From: Acidobacteriota bacterium | GTDB lineage: Bacteria; Acidobacteriota; Terriglobia; Acidiferrales; UBA7541 | Length of the DNA stretch: 59,932 bases | Direction: 5' to 3' | NCBI GenBank assembly: GCA_003224145.1 | Contig: QHYN01000218.1 | Location: 1-59,932 of the forward strand | Shown here: positions 24,145 through 31,768 of the stretch, piece after piece | How the letters are laid out: each line of letters opens with the position of its first letter | How positions within the stretch are numbered: the stretch's first letter is position 1 | Position numbers and translations under genes: made by a program | The notes under the pieces: model-generated | Database searches by the model: none | The model's input: the letters and a program-made list of their open reading frames with translations, nothing else | Told to the model about the DNA's origin: nothing

Positions 24145-26064
24145 ATGTCAATGATCTCCAACGCAACCAAAAGCGTGATTGTCGGCACGGCCGGGCATAT
24201 CGACCATGGCAAATCCGCGCTGGTCGAAGCGCTGACCGGCACGCACCCGGACCGGCTGGCCGAAGAGAAGCGCCGGGGAATCACCATTGATTTGGGTTTT
24301 GCATTCCTTGAGGAAAATGGCGTGCGATTCGGTTTTGTCGACGTCCCCGGACACGAGCGCTTCGTCAGCAACATGCTCGCGGGCGCTACCGGAATCGACG
24401 TGCTGCTGCTGGTGATTGCCGCCGACGAATCGATCAAGCCACAGACGCGTGAACACTTCGACATTTGCCGCTTGCTCGGAATACAGCGCGGGGTAGTGGC
24501 GCTGACCAAGAGCGACCTGGTGGACAGCGACACGCTGGAGCTGGTGCGGCTGGAGGCGGAGGAATTTCTGCGAGGATCGTTCCTCGAAAATGCCCCGCTG
24601 GTTCCTGTGAGCGCCAAAACGGGTGCGGGCCTCGGAGAACTGAAGAAGGCTTTGCGGGAAGCGGCGGCCAATGCGACGGCCAAGGACGCGGCGCGCTATT
24701 TCCGGTTGCCGATCGACCGTGCGTTCGCCATGAAAGGATTCGGATCGGTGGTGACGGGGACGCTGATTTCCGGGAGCGTTGGCGCGGGCGATGAAGTTGA
24801 ATTGTTTCCAAGTGGGGAGCGGTTGCGCGTGCGCGGCGTACAATCCGGCGGGAAAGCGGTGGAACGCGCGACGCCGGGGCAGCGCACCGCAGTGAACTTG
24901 GCGGGCATCGACCACACCGCGCTAAAGCGCGGCATGGTGCTGACCACTCCTGGTAAGTTCCGTAAAACCCGCCGCATGGATGCGCGGCTGGAGTTGCTGG
25001 CATCGGCAAGAAAAATGAAGCAGGGCACGCGTGTACATTTTCACGCAGGGACGGCGGAGACGATCGCCGAAGTTTTTTTTCACGGGCAGAAAGAATTGCA
25101 GCCGGGCAGAAGTGCCTTCGCAAATCTGAAATTGCAAGATGAGATTCTGGTGCTGCCCGGCGACCGCTTCATCCTGCGGCAATTCTCGCCGGTGGTGACG
25201 ATTGGTGGCGGCGTGGTTTTAGATCCGCTGGCGCGGCGCCCCATGCTACGCGATACCCATCGAGTCGCATTTCTCGAAACGCTCGAACGAAGCAATCGGG
25301 AAGAAGTCCTTGCAACGATGACCGAGCGGGCGCTCTTCGGTCTGGGGTACGAAGAAGTTGTTGCGCACACAACGTGGATAGATAACGAAATCCACGGCGC
25401 TGCGGAAAAACTCTCCGCGGCGGGGCGCGTGAAAACCGTGTCCGCGGAACCGCTAGTGCTGGTCTCCCAGAAGGTATTCGAGGACGTTCGGAAGAAAACC
25501 CTCGAGAAAGTCGAGAAATTTCAAAAAGAAAATCCGCTTCTGCCGGGAATCCTGCGGGAAGACTTGCGCGCCAGTCTCGGCAGGCGTGTGCGAGCCGAGA
25601 CCTTTCGCGCCGCGCTGGAGGAACTGGTAACACAGAAAAAGCTGGATTCACCGGGCGAGTTGGTCAAGAAAGCAGGCTCGGAAATCGCACTGCAACCCGA
25701 AGAGGCGAAGGCCAAAGATCAAATTGAAGCTGCTTTTGCGTCAGCTGGCCTGGCGGTGCCGTCGGTGAAAGAAGTGCTGGCAAAGCTTGCCGTGGAAACG
25801 AAGAGATCGGAAAAATTGCTGCACATCCTGCTGCGCGAAAAAAACCTGATTCGCGTGTCGCCGGAACTGATTTTTCACCGGCAGGCGCTCTCCGATTTGA
25901 GAGAGCAACTCACGTCTTACAAGAAGGCCAAAGGTGGGCGGATTTCCGTGCCTGTTTTCAAGGAGCTGACCGGGATTACCCGGAAGTACGCGATCCCCCT
26001 GCTCGAATACCTGGACCGCGAACGGGTGACGCGCCGGGAAGGCGACGAGCGTGTTATCCTATAG
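24145..26064 (+). CDS. selB: Selenocysteine-specific elongation factor
   Basis: A 639-residue translational GTPase that brings Sec-tRNA to UGA codons with a SECIS hairpin. The G domain has GTAGHIDHGKSALVEAL, the switch region RRGITIDLGFAF, DVPGHE and TKSDL. Beta-barrel domains follow, then the C-terminal winged-helix repeats (about 400-639), ending EYLDRERVTRREGDERVI, that bind SECIS RNA and set SelB apart from EF-Tu. This implies the organism makes selenoproteins, but selA, selD and selC are not in the window. Confidence 0.95.
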   Translation: MSMISNATKSVIVGTAGHIDHGKSALVEALTGTHPDRLAEEKRRGITIDLGFAFLEENGVRFGFVDVPGHERFVSNMLAGATGIDVLLLVIAADESIKPQTREHFDICRLLGIQRGVVALTKSDLVDSDTLELVRLEAEEFLRGSFLENAPLVPVSAKTGAGLGELKKALREAAANATAKDAARYFRLPIDRAFAMKGFGSVVTGTLISGSVGAGDEVELFPSGERLRVRGVQSGGKAVERATPGQRTAVNLAGIDHTALKRGMVLTTPGKFRKTRRMDARLELLASARKMKQGTRVHFHAGTAETIAEVFFHGQKELQPGRSAFANLKLQDEILVLPGDRFILRQFSPVVTIGGGVVLDPLARRPMLRDTHRVAFLETLERSNREEVLATMTERALFGLGYEEVVAHTTWIDNEIHGAAEKLSAAGRVKTVSAEPLVLVSQKVFEDVRKKTLEKVEKFQKENPLLPGILREDLRASLGRRVRAETFRAALEELVTQKKLDSPGELVKKAGSEIALQPEEAKAKDQIEAAFASAGLAVPSVKEVLAKLAVETKRSEKLLHILLREKNLIRVSPELIFHRQALSDLREQLTSYKKAKGGRISVPVFKELTGITRKYAIPLLEYLDRERVTRREGDERVIL

Positions 26065-26153
26065 GTGCACGCTGCAGACAATACTTGTGGCGCGAGTAGC
26101 GCTGAGTTAGGGTTACAGTCAACGTATTCGGTGCGGGAGCGCGGGAGGAGTTT

Positions 26154-26363
26154 ATGTTTGAAAGTCCAGTTCATTGGATGATTGTGGCGATTGTGATTCT
26201 GATTCTGTTTGGCGGCCGAAAAATTCCGGAAGTGATGCGCGGGCTGGGAGAAGGCATTCGTAACTTCAAGGAAGGCATGTCAGGTAGTTCGCACACGCCG
26301 GCACCGCCGGCACAGACACCGGCTCCGCCGCAAGCGGAGAAGCCCGCCGAAGAAAAGAAGTAG
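26154..26363 (+). CDS. tatA: Twin-arginine translocase subunit TatA/TatE
   Basis: A 69-residue Tat component: one N-terminal membrane helix (about 7-20, HWMIVAIVILILFGG), the hinge FGGRKIPEVMRGLGEGIRNFKEGM forming the amphipathic helix, and a Pro/Ala-rich tail. It forms the pore that exports folded proteins with TatC, which is not adjacent. GGGAGGAG lies just before the ATG. A strong terminator follows. Confidence 0.93.
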   Translation: MFESPVHWMIVAIVILILFGGRKIPEVMRGLGEGIRNFKEGMSGSSHTPAPPAQTPAPPQAEKPAEEKK

Positions 26364-26401
26364 CGTCGAGGGCGGAAAAAATTCACTTGCGATGGGGATT
26401 C

Positions 26402-26430
26402 GGGCGGCCTGTGTGCCGCCCTTTTTGTTT
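26402..26430 (+). terminator. Rho-independent terminator after tatA
   Basis: GGGCGGC (26402-26408) and GCCGCCC (26415-26421) form the stem around CTGTGT, followed by TTTTTGTTTT. Confidence 0.88.
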
Positions 26431-26632
26431 TAGTGAACGACGACAAACTCCGGGAAAAGCAGGTGCCGCGTTGCTACGCAGGAATTGTGCCCAAAGAGTA
26501 GCGGAAAACACCTGTCCAAGAGGCAAAACCTGTCCCATCGACCAGTAGCATCGACGGTCTTTTGCGCGCAGCATCGGGTATCACAGGGGACCCGGGATTC
26601 ACGATTTTCGACATAACGATCAGGAGAAAAAA

Positions 26633-27316
26633 ATGAAATTCACTTGGATGAAGTGGAGCGCCCTGCCTGTTGCGGTGCTGCTCGCGGGCAGCGTAGCCAT
26701 GGCGCAGGATCAGTCTTCTTCGGGCTCGCAGTCTTCGTCATCGCAGAGCGGAAGCTCCGCGACACCTGCGCCGGCAGAAAAGCCCAATCCGGTTGTGGAG
26801 CAGCGCAAGGAGAATCAGCAGGACCGCATCGCCAACGGCGTGAAGAGCGGCCAATTGACCGCGGGCGAAACGGCCAAGCTGGAAAAGAAAGAAGCGGCCA
26901 TCAACAAGGAAACAGCGGCGGACCGCGCGGCCAACGGCGGCAAGCTGACGGCGGCGGAGAAGAAGCAGGTCAACCGGCAGCAGAATCAGTTGTCCAAGCA
27001 GATCTACACTGACAAGCACAATGCCAACACCGCGCACTACGGCAACAACAAGGTGGGGCAGCGCCGTGAAAATCAGCAGGACCGCATCGCCAACGGCGTG
27101 AAGAGCGGCCAATTGACCGCCGGCGAAACGGCCAAGCTCGAAAATCAGCAGAAGGGCATCAACAAGGAAGTTGCCGCGGACCGCAAGGCCAATGGCGGCA
27201 AGCTCAACGCGAGCGAAAAGAAACAAACCAACAAAGAACAGAACGCCGCTTCCAAGAACATCTACCACAAGAAGCACAACGCCAAGACACAGTCGCAGGC
27301 TGAACCGAAGCCGTAA
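26633..27316 (+). CDS. Secreted protein of two 86-residue tandem repeats, unknown
   Basis: The protein (227 aa) has a signal peptide (cleavage near AMAQ-D), a Ser/Gln-rich linker (26-57) and two repeats (58-143 and 144-227). Each has two related halves: QDRIANGVKSGQLTAGETAKLE and ADRxANGGKLxAxEKKQxN, ending in a basic IYxxKHNA. The repeats are nearly identical in DNA over about 70 bp, 258 bp apart, so the duplication is recent or kept by gene conversion. I recall similar secreted proteins without known function in several phyla. The DRxANGxL pattern faintly recalls EF-hand loops but spacing is off by one. Monocistronic, between two terminators. Confidence 0.75.
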   Translation: MKFTWMKWSALPVAVLLAGSVAMAQDQSSSGSQSSSSQSGSSATPAPAEKPNPVVEQRKENQQDRIANGVKSGQLTAGETAKLEKKEAAINKETAADRAANGGKLTAAEKKQVNRQQNQLSKQIYTDKHNANTAHYGNNKVGQRRENQQDRIANGVKSGQLTAGETAKLENQQKGINKEVAADRKANGGKLNASEKKQTNKEQNAASKNIYHKKHNAKTQSQAEPKP

Positions 27317-27338
27317 GTTTCCTCCTCCCCCCTGAAGC

Positions 27339-27380
27339 AACAGAGGCGCCCCGACTTTTGGTCGGGGCGCTTCTGTTTTC
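27339..27380 (+). terminator. Rho-independent terminator after the repeat protein
   Basis: AACAGAgGCGCCCCGAC pairs with GTCGGGGCGCtTCTGTT around a TTTTG loop, one of the strongest stems in the window, with a TTTTC end. Confidence 0.88.
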
Positions 27381-27700
27381 AGTGGACAGTAATCAGTGGT
27401 CAGTTCTCAGTCTGTGACGCGGAACGCTCCGCACGACCGAGCTAAGGCATGTTGCGGATAAGGAAAGGAGACCCCCCACACCCCCATGATATCGGAAAGA
27501 GTGCGCAACGAATTGATTCCAAAAGAGTTGCATGGCGCCCGTGGCGCAAAAGAGTGTGCAATTGCTTGAAAACAAAAGAGATAGATGGAAAACACGCGGG
27601 GACATCCGAAGGTCTGACCTCCCAGCGTGGAAGAAGCGCAACATCCCCTCACCCCCCCGGTATTTTGTAAGTGCAGATTGTAAAGAACTTAGCTTTTCTG

Positions 27701-27760
27701 TAAGTCGTTTAGAATCAACATTTGCGAGATGTCTGATAAGTGTTAATTCTAAACGACTTA
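27701..27760. repeat. Long inverted repeat (20-nt arms)
   Basis: TAAGTCGTTTAGAATCAACA (27701-27720) pairs with TGTTAATTCTAAACGACTTA (27741-27760) with one mismatch, around a 20-nt loop. A shorter relative of its sequence (GTCTTTTAGAATCA then CTTAGAAGG) occurs at about 58326-58354. Confidence 0.85.
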
Positions 27761-27870
27761 GAAGGAAACATAATACCTGCGCAGGTTGCCGTGCTACAGG
27801 GTTTTGCATTCTGCTCGAGCCGAAACTCGGGCGAACATCGCCGTCGCTCAGGCTCAAGGAGTCCCCCACA

Positions 27871-27898
27871 AATAAAAAAGCGGCAGCAGGGCTGCCGC
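27871..27898 (-). terminator. Minus-strand terminator of a possible short RNA
   Basis: GCGGCAGC and GCTGCCGC form a perfect 8-bp stem with a 3-nt loop; on the minus strand TTTTTTATTT follows. With the promoter at 27920-27947 it delimits an RNA of about 42 nt. Confidence 0.75.
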
Positions 27899-27919
27899 AC
27901 AGAGTTTTCTACAAAACCA

Positions 27920-27947
27920 AGTATACCATAGGGCGTTAGAGAGTCAA
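27920..27947 (-). promoter_or_regulatory. Strong sigma-70-type promoter on the minus strand
   Basis: TTGACT (27947-27942) and TATACT (27925-27920) are 16 nt apart. No gene follows on that strand before a terminator 22 nt downstream, so it drives either a tiny RNA or an attenuated leader. Confidence 0.6.
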
Positions 27948-28108
27948 GGAAAATCTGATGGAGGATGGCGTGACTAGCCCGTTTCCGTTCGCTCGGTAAC
28001 CCTCAAGGCTTTCCCTTCGTATCTTCAGTGTAAAGGCCCCACGGTGCTCAGCGAGCATCCAGGTGGGCCCTCTACGGATTTGGTAGAGTAGAAAGCATCC
28101 CCGTGCCC

Positions 28109-29329
28109 ATGCTGGCCGTCCGCGACAACCTTGCCCAGTGCCTGAGCGCCATGCGCGCCCACAAGCTACGGGCCTCGCTGACCATGCTGGGGCTGACGAT
28201 GGGTGTGGCCACGCTCATCACAGTGATGACCATCGTGCAAGGCGCCAATCTCTATGTGGAAAACAAGATCGCCAATCTGGGCACCAACGTGTTTCAGATG
28301 GCGCGCACGCCGTTTGCGGTGACGGACTTCAACATCATCATCAAGGCGCTGAAGTACAAGAAGATCGAACTGGACGACGTGCGCGCCGTCGCGGAAGGAT
28401 GCCCGGCTTGCGGAGAAGTGGGCGCCACGGCCAGCGCCTCCGTAAAGGCAAGATACGGCGATAAAGAGTCAACGGACGTGAACTTTTACGGTCAAACGCC
28501 GAACATGGCGAATATTGACACGAGGACCGTGGAGTTCGGCCGGTACTTCACGTCGTGGGAAGCCGATCATCGCACGAACGTCTGCCTGATCGGCGACACG
28601 ATGGTGCAGAGGCTCTTTCCCGGAGTGGATCCCATCGGCAAAAGCATTCGCGTCGGCAACGATGAGTTCATGGTCATCGGCATCATGGAAAAGGTCGGCA
28701 GCGTGTTGGGCCAAGACCAAGACAACTTCGTGATTGTGCCGCTCCCCGTGTTTCTGAGCATCCAGGGGATTCACACCAGCCTGACGATCAACGTCAAGAC
28801 CAGCACCGGGAATTTTGAGAAGGCGCAGGATCAGGCGCAGCTTACCCTGCGGGCGCGGCGGCACCTGAGCGGGAAAATGGAGAATGACTTTTTCATTGGC
28901 ACCAAGGACAGCTACATGGCGTTGTGGCGAAGCATCAGCTCGGCGTTTTTCGGCGTGTTCATCCTGGTCAGCGCGATTTCGGTGATCATTGGCGGCATCG
29001 TGATCATGAACGTGATGCTGGTGAGCGTGACGCTGCGGCGGAGGGAGATCGGCGTGCGCCGGGCCATGGGCGCCACGCAGGGTGACATCTTGAAGCAGTT
29101 CATCACGGAGAGTTTCATGCAGTGCATTGCAGGCGGAATTGCCGGCATCGGGCTGGGGTTCCTGGTAGCGCTGGTCTTGCGCACGTACACGCCCTTCCCG
29201 GCGTCGGTGCGGACCTGGGTGGCGGTGATGGGCGTCATCATGAGCTCCGCGGTGGGGTTATTTTTCGGAATTTACCCGGCGCTGCGCGCGGCGCGGCTCG
29301 ATCCGGTGGTTGCGTTGAGGTCAGACTAA
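28109..29329 (+). CDS. ABC transporter permease, MacB/FtsX type (first of two)
   Basis: A 406-residue permease with one N-terminal membrane helix (LRASLTMLGLTMGVATLITVMTIV), a large periplasmic MacB-PCD-like domain (about 45-270) and three C-terminal helices; the cytoplasmic loop TLRRREIGVRRAMGATQGDI is the coupling region. The type moves substrates between periplasm and outside or extracts lipoproteins by mechanotransmission. The start is ATG 28109; a GTG lies 6 nt earlier. The next permease starts at its stop codon (TAATG), so the two are coupled, but no ATPase is beside them. Confidence 0.87.
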   Translation: MLAVRDNLAQCLSAMRAHKLRASLTMLGLTMGVATLITVMTIVQGANLYVENKIANLGTNVFQMARTPFAVTDFNIIIKALKYKKIELDDVRAVAEGCPACGEVGATASASVKARYGDKESTDVNFYGQTPNMANIDTRTVEFGRYFTSWEADHRTNVCLIGDTMVQRLFPGVDPIGKSIRVGNDEFMVIGIMEKVGSVLGQDQDNFVIVPLPVFLSIQGIHTSLTINVKTSTGNFEKAQDQAQLTLRARRHLSGKMENDFFIGTKDSYMALWRSISSAFFGVFILVSAISVIIGGIVIMNVMLVSVTLRRREIGVRRAMGATQGDILKQFITESFMQCIAGGIAGIGLGFLVALVLRTYTPFPASVRTWVAVMGVIMSSAVGLFFGIYPALRAARLDPVVALRSD

Positions 29330-30594
29330 TGGTCCTCATGACCCTGGCGCAAGCGCGCGAAAATTTCCTGGCAGCCATGGAGACGCTGCGCTCGTCGAAG
29401 GTGCGATCAGCGCTGACCGTGCTGGGAATCGTCATCGGCGTCTCCTCGGTGATTTCCATGGCGGCGATCATTCAAGGGCTGAACAGTTTCATTCAGGACC
29501 GCGTGGAGTCGCTGGGCTCGCGCACCTACTTCCTGACGCGTTTTCCACCGGGGACGGACCCTTCGCGCATGCCGGAGCGCATCCGGGTACGCCGATACCT
29601 GGAATACAACTACGCGGAGGCCATCCGGTCGGCGGCTCCCGATGTCGAGAATGTGACCACGGTGGGGACGCGCGGTTTCTTCTTTGGAGACTCCAACCTG
29701 ATCACGTACGGGGATCACAGTGTCGAGAAGGTGATCGTGCGCGGCGCGGAGCCGGAGTACACGACGGCGCTGCCGCTCTTCACCATCGCGCGGGGGCGCT
29801 TCATCAGCGCGTTTGACGAAGAGCACGCGCGCCCAGTGGTGGTGCTGGGGGCCGCGATCAGCGAATCGCTTTTCCCCAACAGCGACCCGATCGGAAAGAC
29901 CGTGCGCATCAACGGCGGTGCGTACGAAGTCATCGGAGTGTTCGAGCACGATCAGGGTTTGTTTCTTGGCCCGGGCGTGGATATTTTCACCATCATCCCG
30001 CTGAGCAACTTCAGGAAAAATTATCCTGAGGCCAAAGAACTGATCCTGCTTTTCACCGTCCCCCAGAGCGTGAACGTGGAAACCGCGCAAGGCGAAGTGA
30101 TTCAAGCCATGCGGCGGCTGCGGCGCATCCCTACGGGCAAAGAAAATGATTTTGAGCTGAGCTCGCCGGATTTTCTCAGCAATCTGTGGAACCAGCTTAC
30201 GGGGGCACTGGTGATTCTCACCACGGTGATCAGTTCAATCGGGCTGCTGGTGGGCGGCATCGGGGTGATGAACATCATGCTCATTTCCGTGACCGAGCGC
30301 ACGCAGGAGATTGGAGTGCGCAAAGCGATCGGCGCGCGCCGCGCGGACGTGCGGCTGCAATTCCTGCTGGAAGCGGTGGTTCTCACGCTGGTCGGGGGGA
30401 CGATTGGCATTTTAATCGGAGCCGTGGTTTCCACCCTCGTCCGCACGCTGGTGCCTTCGATTCCGGCAACACTCTCCTATCTGTGGGTATCGATTGGCTT
30501 TGCGATCTCCGTGAGCGTGGGGCTGTTCTTCGGGTACTACCCCGCGAATCTGGCGGCCAATCTCGATCCCATCGATTGTTTGCGATACGAATAG
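29329..30594 (+). CDS. ABC transporter permease, MacB/FtsX type (second of two)
   Basis: A 421-residue paralogue of the upstream gene with the same layout: N-terminal helix (VRSALTVLGIVIGVSSVISMAAII), periplasmic domain (about 50-280), three C-terminal helices and the coupling loop TERTQEIGVRKAIGARRADV. The overlapping start with the upstream stop (TAATG) indicates a heterodimeric transporter. A frame to 29122 exists but runs inside the first gene. The required MacB/LolD-type ATPase and membrane-fusion protein are missing nearby and must be encoded elsewhere. Confidence 0.87.
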   Translation: MVLMTLAQARENFLAAMETLRSSKVRSALTVLGIVIGVSSVISMAAIIQGLNSFIQDRVESLGSRTYFLTRFPPGTDPSRMPERIRVRRYLEYNYAEAIRSAAPDVENVTTVGTRGFFFGDSNLITYGDHSVEKVIVRGAEPEYTTALPLFTIARGRFISAFDEEHARPVVVLGAAISESLFPNSDPIGKTVRINGGAYEVIGVFEHDQGLFLGPGVDIFTIIPLSNFRKNYPEAKELILLFTVPQSVNVETAQGEVIQAMRRLRRIPTGKENDFELSSPDFLSNLWNQLTGALVILTTVISSIGLLVGGIGVMNIMLISVTERTQEIGVRKAIGARRADVRLQFLLEAVVLTLVGGTIGILIGAVVSTLVRTLVPSIPATLSYLWVSIGFAISVSVGLFFGYYPANLAANLDPIDCLRYE

Positions 30595-30637
30595 GGTCTC
30601 CGCGATGGTGTGGTCTTTGTGAACTTCTAAAAGCAGA

Positions 30638-30662
30638 TTCCTCGCTTCGCTCGGAATGACAC
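30638..30662. repeat. Short dispersed repeat (ATTCC-TCGCTTCGC-GGAAT type)
   Basis: The intergenic GATTCCTCGCTTCGCTCGGA followed by ATGACA is an imperfect hairpin. Very similar sequences are scattered between genes in many bacterial genomes. Only one copy is in this window, so its repeat nature is from memory, not shown here. Confidence 0.4.
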
Positions 30663-30716
30663 CCCCTATAATTTTCGCGCAGGAATTTGATCAGGCGTTA
30701 AAACCGATGGCGAGGA

Positions 30717-31292
30717 CTAGTCTTCGGACCAGCCGAACTCGGTGAGAGCGTGCTGGAGGCGGGCGAGAGGCAAGCCCACGACGTTGAAGTAGCAACCTTC
30801 GATACGCGGGATGAAGCGCCCGGCGCGGCCCTGGATGGCGTAGGCGCCGGCTTTGTCATGTGCTTCGCCGGTCGCGAGATACTGGGTGATTTCTTCGGCG
30901 GAAAGCGTGGCGAAGTGCACCAGAGTGGACTCGACAAAGGTGATGCGTTCGGCGTCAGGAAGACGGATCAGAGCCACACCGGTGACGACAGAGTGCGTGC
31001 GGCCGGAAAGTTTTTCCAGCATGCGGCGCGCGTCGTCGGAAGAGCGCGGCTTGCCAAAGATGTAGCCGTCGAGGGTGACCTCGGTATCCGCCGCGATGAC
31101 GATGGCCGGGCCCACAGCGCGGGCAGCGACGAGGTCAGCTTTCGCATTGGCAAGGCGCTGCACGAGGTCTTGCGGAGACTCCCCCGGGTAAGGCGTTTCG
31201 TCGATGGCGGAAGAGAGCATCGTGAAATGGAAGCCCGCGTCGCGCAGAATTTCGGCGCGGCGGGCCGAAGCGGAAGCGAGAATCAGCTTCAT
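30717..31292 (-). CDS. maf: Maf family nucleotide pyrophosphatase
   Basis: A 191-residue house-cleaning pyrophosphatase that hydrolyses dTTP/UTP or modified nucleotides, also linked to septum control. It begins LILASASARRAEIL, has the catalytic region IAADTEVTLDGYIFGKP and continues ARRMLEKLSGRTHSVVTGVAL, and ends with the conserved YAIQGRAGRFIPRIEGCYFNVVGLPL. All signature blocks are present. It faces the permease genes and is downstream of the small zinc-finger protein gene on the same strand. Confidence 0.94.
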   Translation of the reverse strand: MKLILASASARRAEILRDAGFHFTMLSSAIDETPYPGESPQDLVQRLANAKADLVAARAVGPAIVIAADTEVTLDGYIFGKPRSSDDARRMLEKLSGRTHSVVTGVALIRLPDAERITFVESTLVHFATLSAEEITQYLATGEAHDKAGAYAIQGRAGRFIPRIEGCYFNVVGLPLARLQHALTEFGWSED

Positions 31293-31371
31293 GAGGTTCC
31301 GGAGGGGAAGAATACTACAGCAGGAGAGCGGTGACAGCCTGTGCGATGGGCCGGTGGGACAGACGCACGAT

Positions 31372-31749
31372 TCAGGCAGAAGACGCTGGCTTGCCGTAAG
31401 GCCGCTGGCAGGCTTCGCAGATGACTGCGTACTGTTTGTTCAGATACTTGCAATTCGCACAGGACCACATGCCGTCCGGTTTTGTGTAGCCGCGGCCAAG
31501 AAGGAAGCGCGCGCAAAAAGCGAGAACAGCAACCCAGGCAATCGCCGAAACGAAGAACCAGAGCTGCGCGTTCTCTTTAACCCCCTTGGGATCTGCCCCG
31601 AAGCCTACAGCCATGAGAGTGACGAGGAAGGGCACAAGAAAATAGCCGGTCACGGTAAGGGTTCCCCAAAGCCAGGGTCTGCCTCCGCGGCCGCGGGCGA
31701 AGCCGGCGATCCCCGCAGTGGCTGCAATGAGAAGCGCAATTTCGAACAT
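31372..31749 (-). CDS. Membrane protein with C-terminal RanBP2-type zinc finger
   Basis: A 125-residue protein with three hydrophobic helices (about 3-16, 28-50, 61-85) and a cytosolic or periplasmic tail carrying W95-x-C97-x2-C100-x3-N104-x6-C111-x2-C114. That spacing is exactly the eukaryote-type RanBP2 zinc finger (W-x-C-x2-4-C-x3-N-x6-C-x2-C), known to bind RNA or ubiquitin; a generic zinc ribbon is the alternative. ATG 31749 begins the hydrophobic part; upstream in-frame sequence runs within the mutase gene. It lies 20 nt downstream of the mutase gene. Confidence 0.7.
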   Translation of the reverse strand: MFEIALLIAATAGIAGFARGRGGRPWLWGTLTVTGYFLVPFLVTLMAVGFGADPKGVKENAQLWFFVSAIAWVAVLAFCARFLLGRGYTKPDGMWSCANCKYLNKQYAVICEACQRPYGKPASSA

Positions 31750-31768
31750 ACCTGCCTGCAAATGACGG

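Larger units (their letters stand above)
27381..28108. other. Gene-free region with dispersed repeat-like structure
   Basis: No ORF here looks real. From left to right: degenerate CAGT repeats (27379-27415), two G/C-homopolymer patches (27473-27485 and 27647-27660), a long inverted repeat (27701-27760), a minus-strand terminator (27871-27898) and a minus-strand promoter (27920-27947) only about 20 nt upstream of that terminator stem. The ABC permease gene then starts on the plus strand. The arrangement looks like a dispersed acidobacterial intergenic element. Confidence 0.45.

Noticed and set aside
27473-27660. G-quadruplex in the G/C-homopolymer patches
   Set aside because: Each patch offers only two long G tracts on the minus strand and they are too far apart for one quadruplex.
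27532-27939. 135-codon plus-strand frame in the gene-free region
   Set aside because: It crosses the inverted repeat and the terminator hairpin, lacks a Shine-Dalgarno and has repeat-derived composition.
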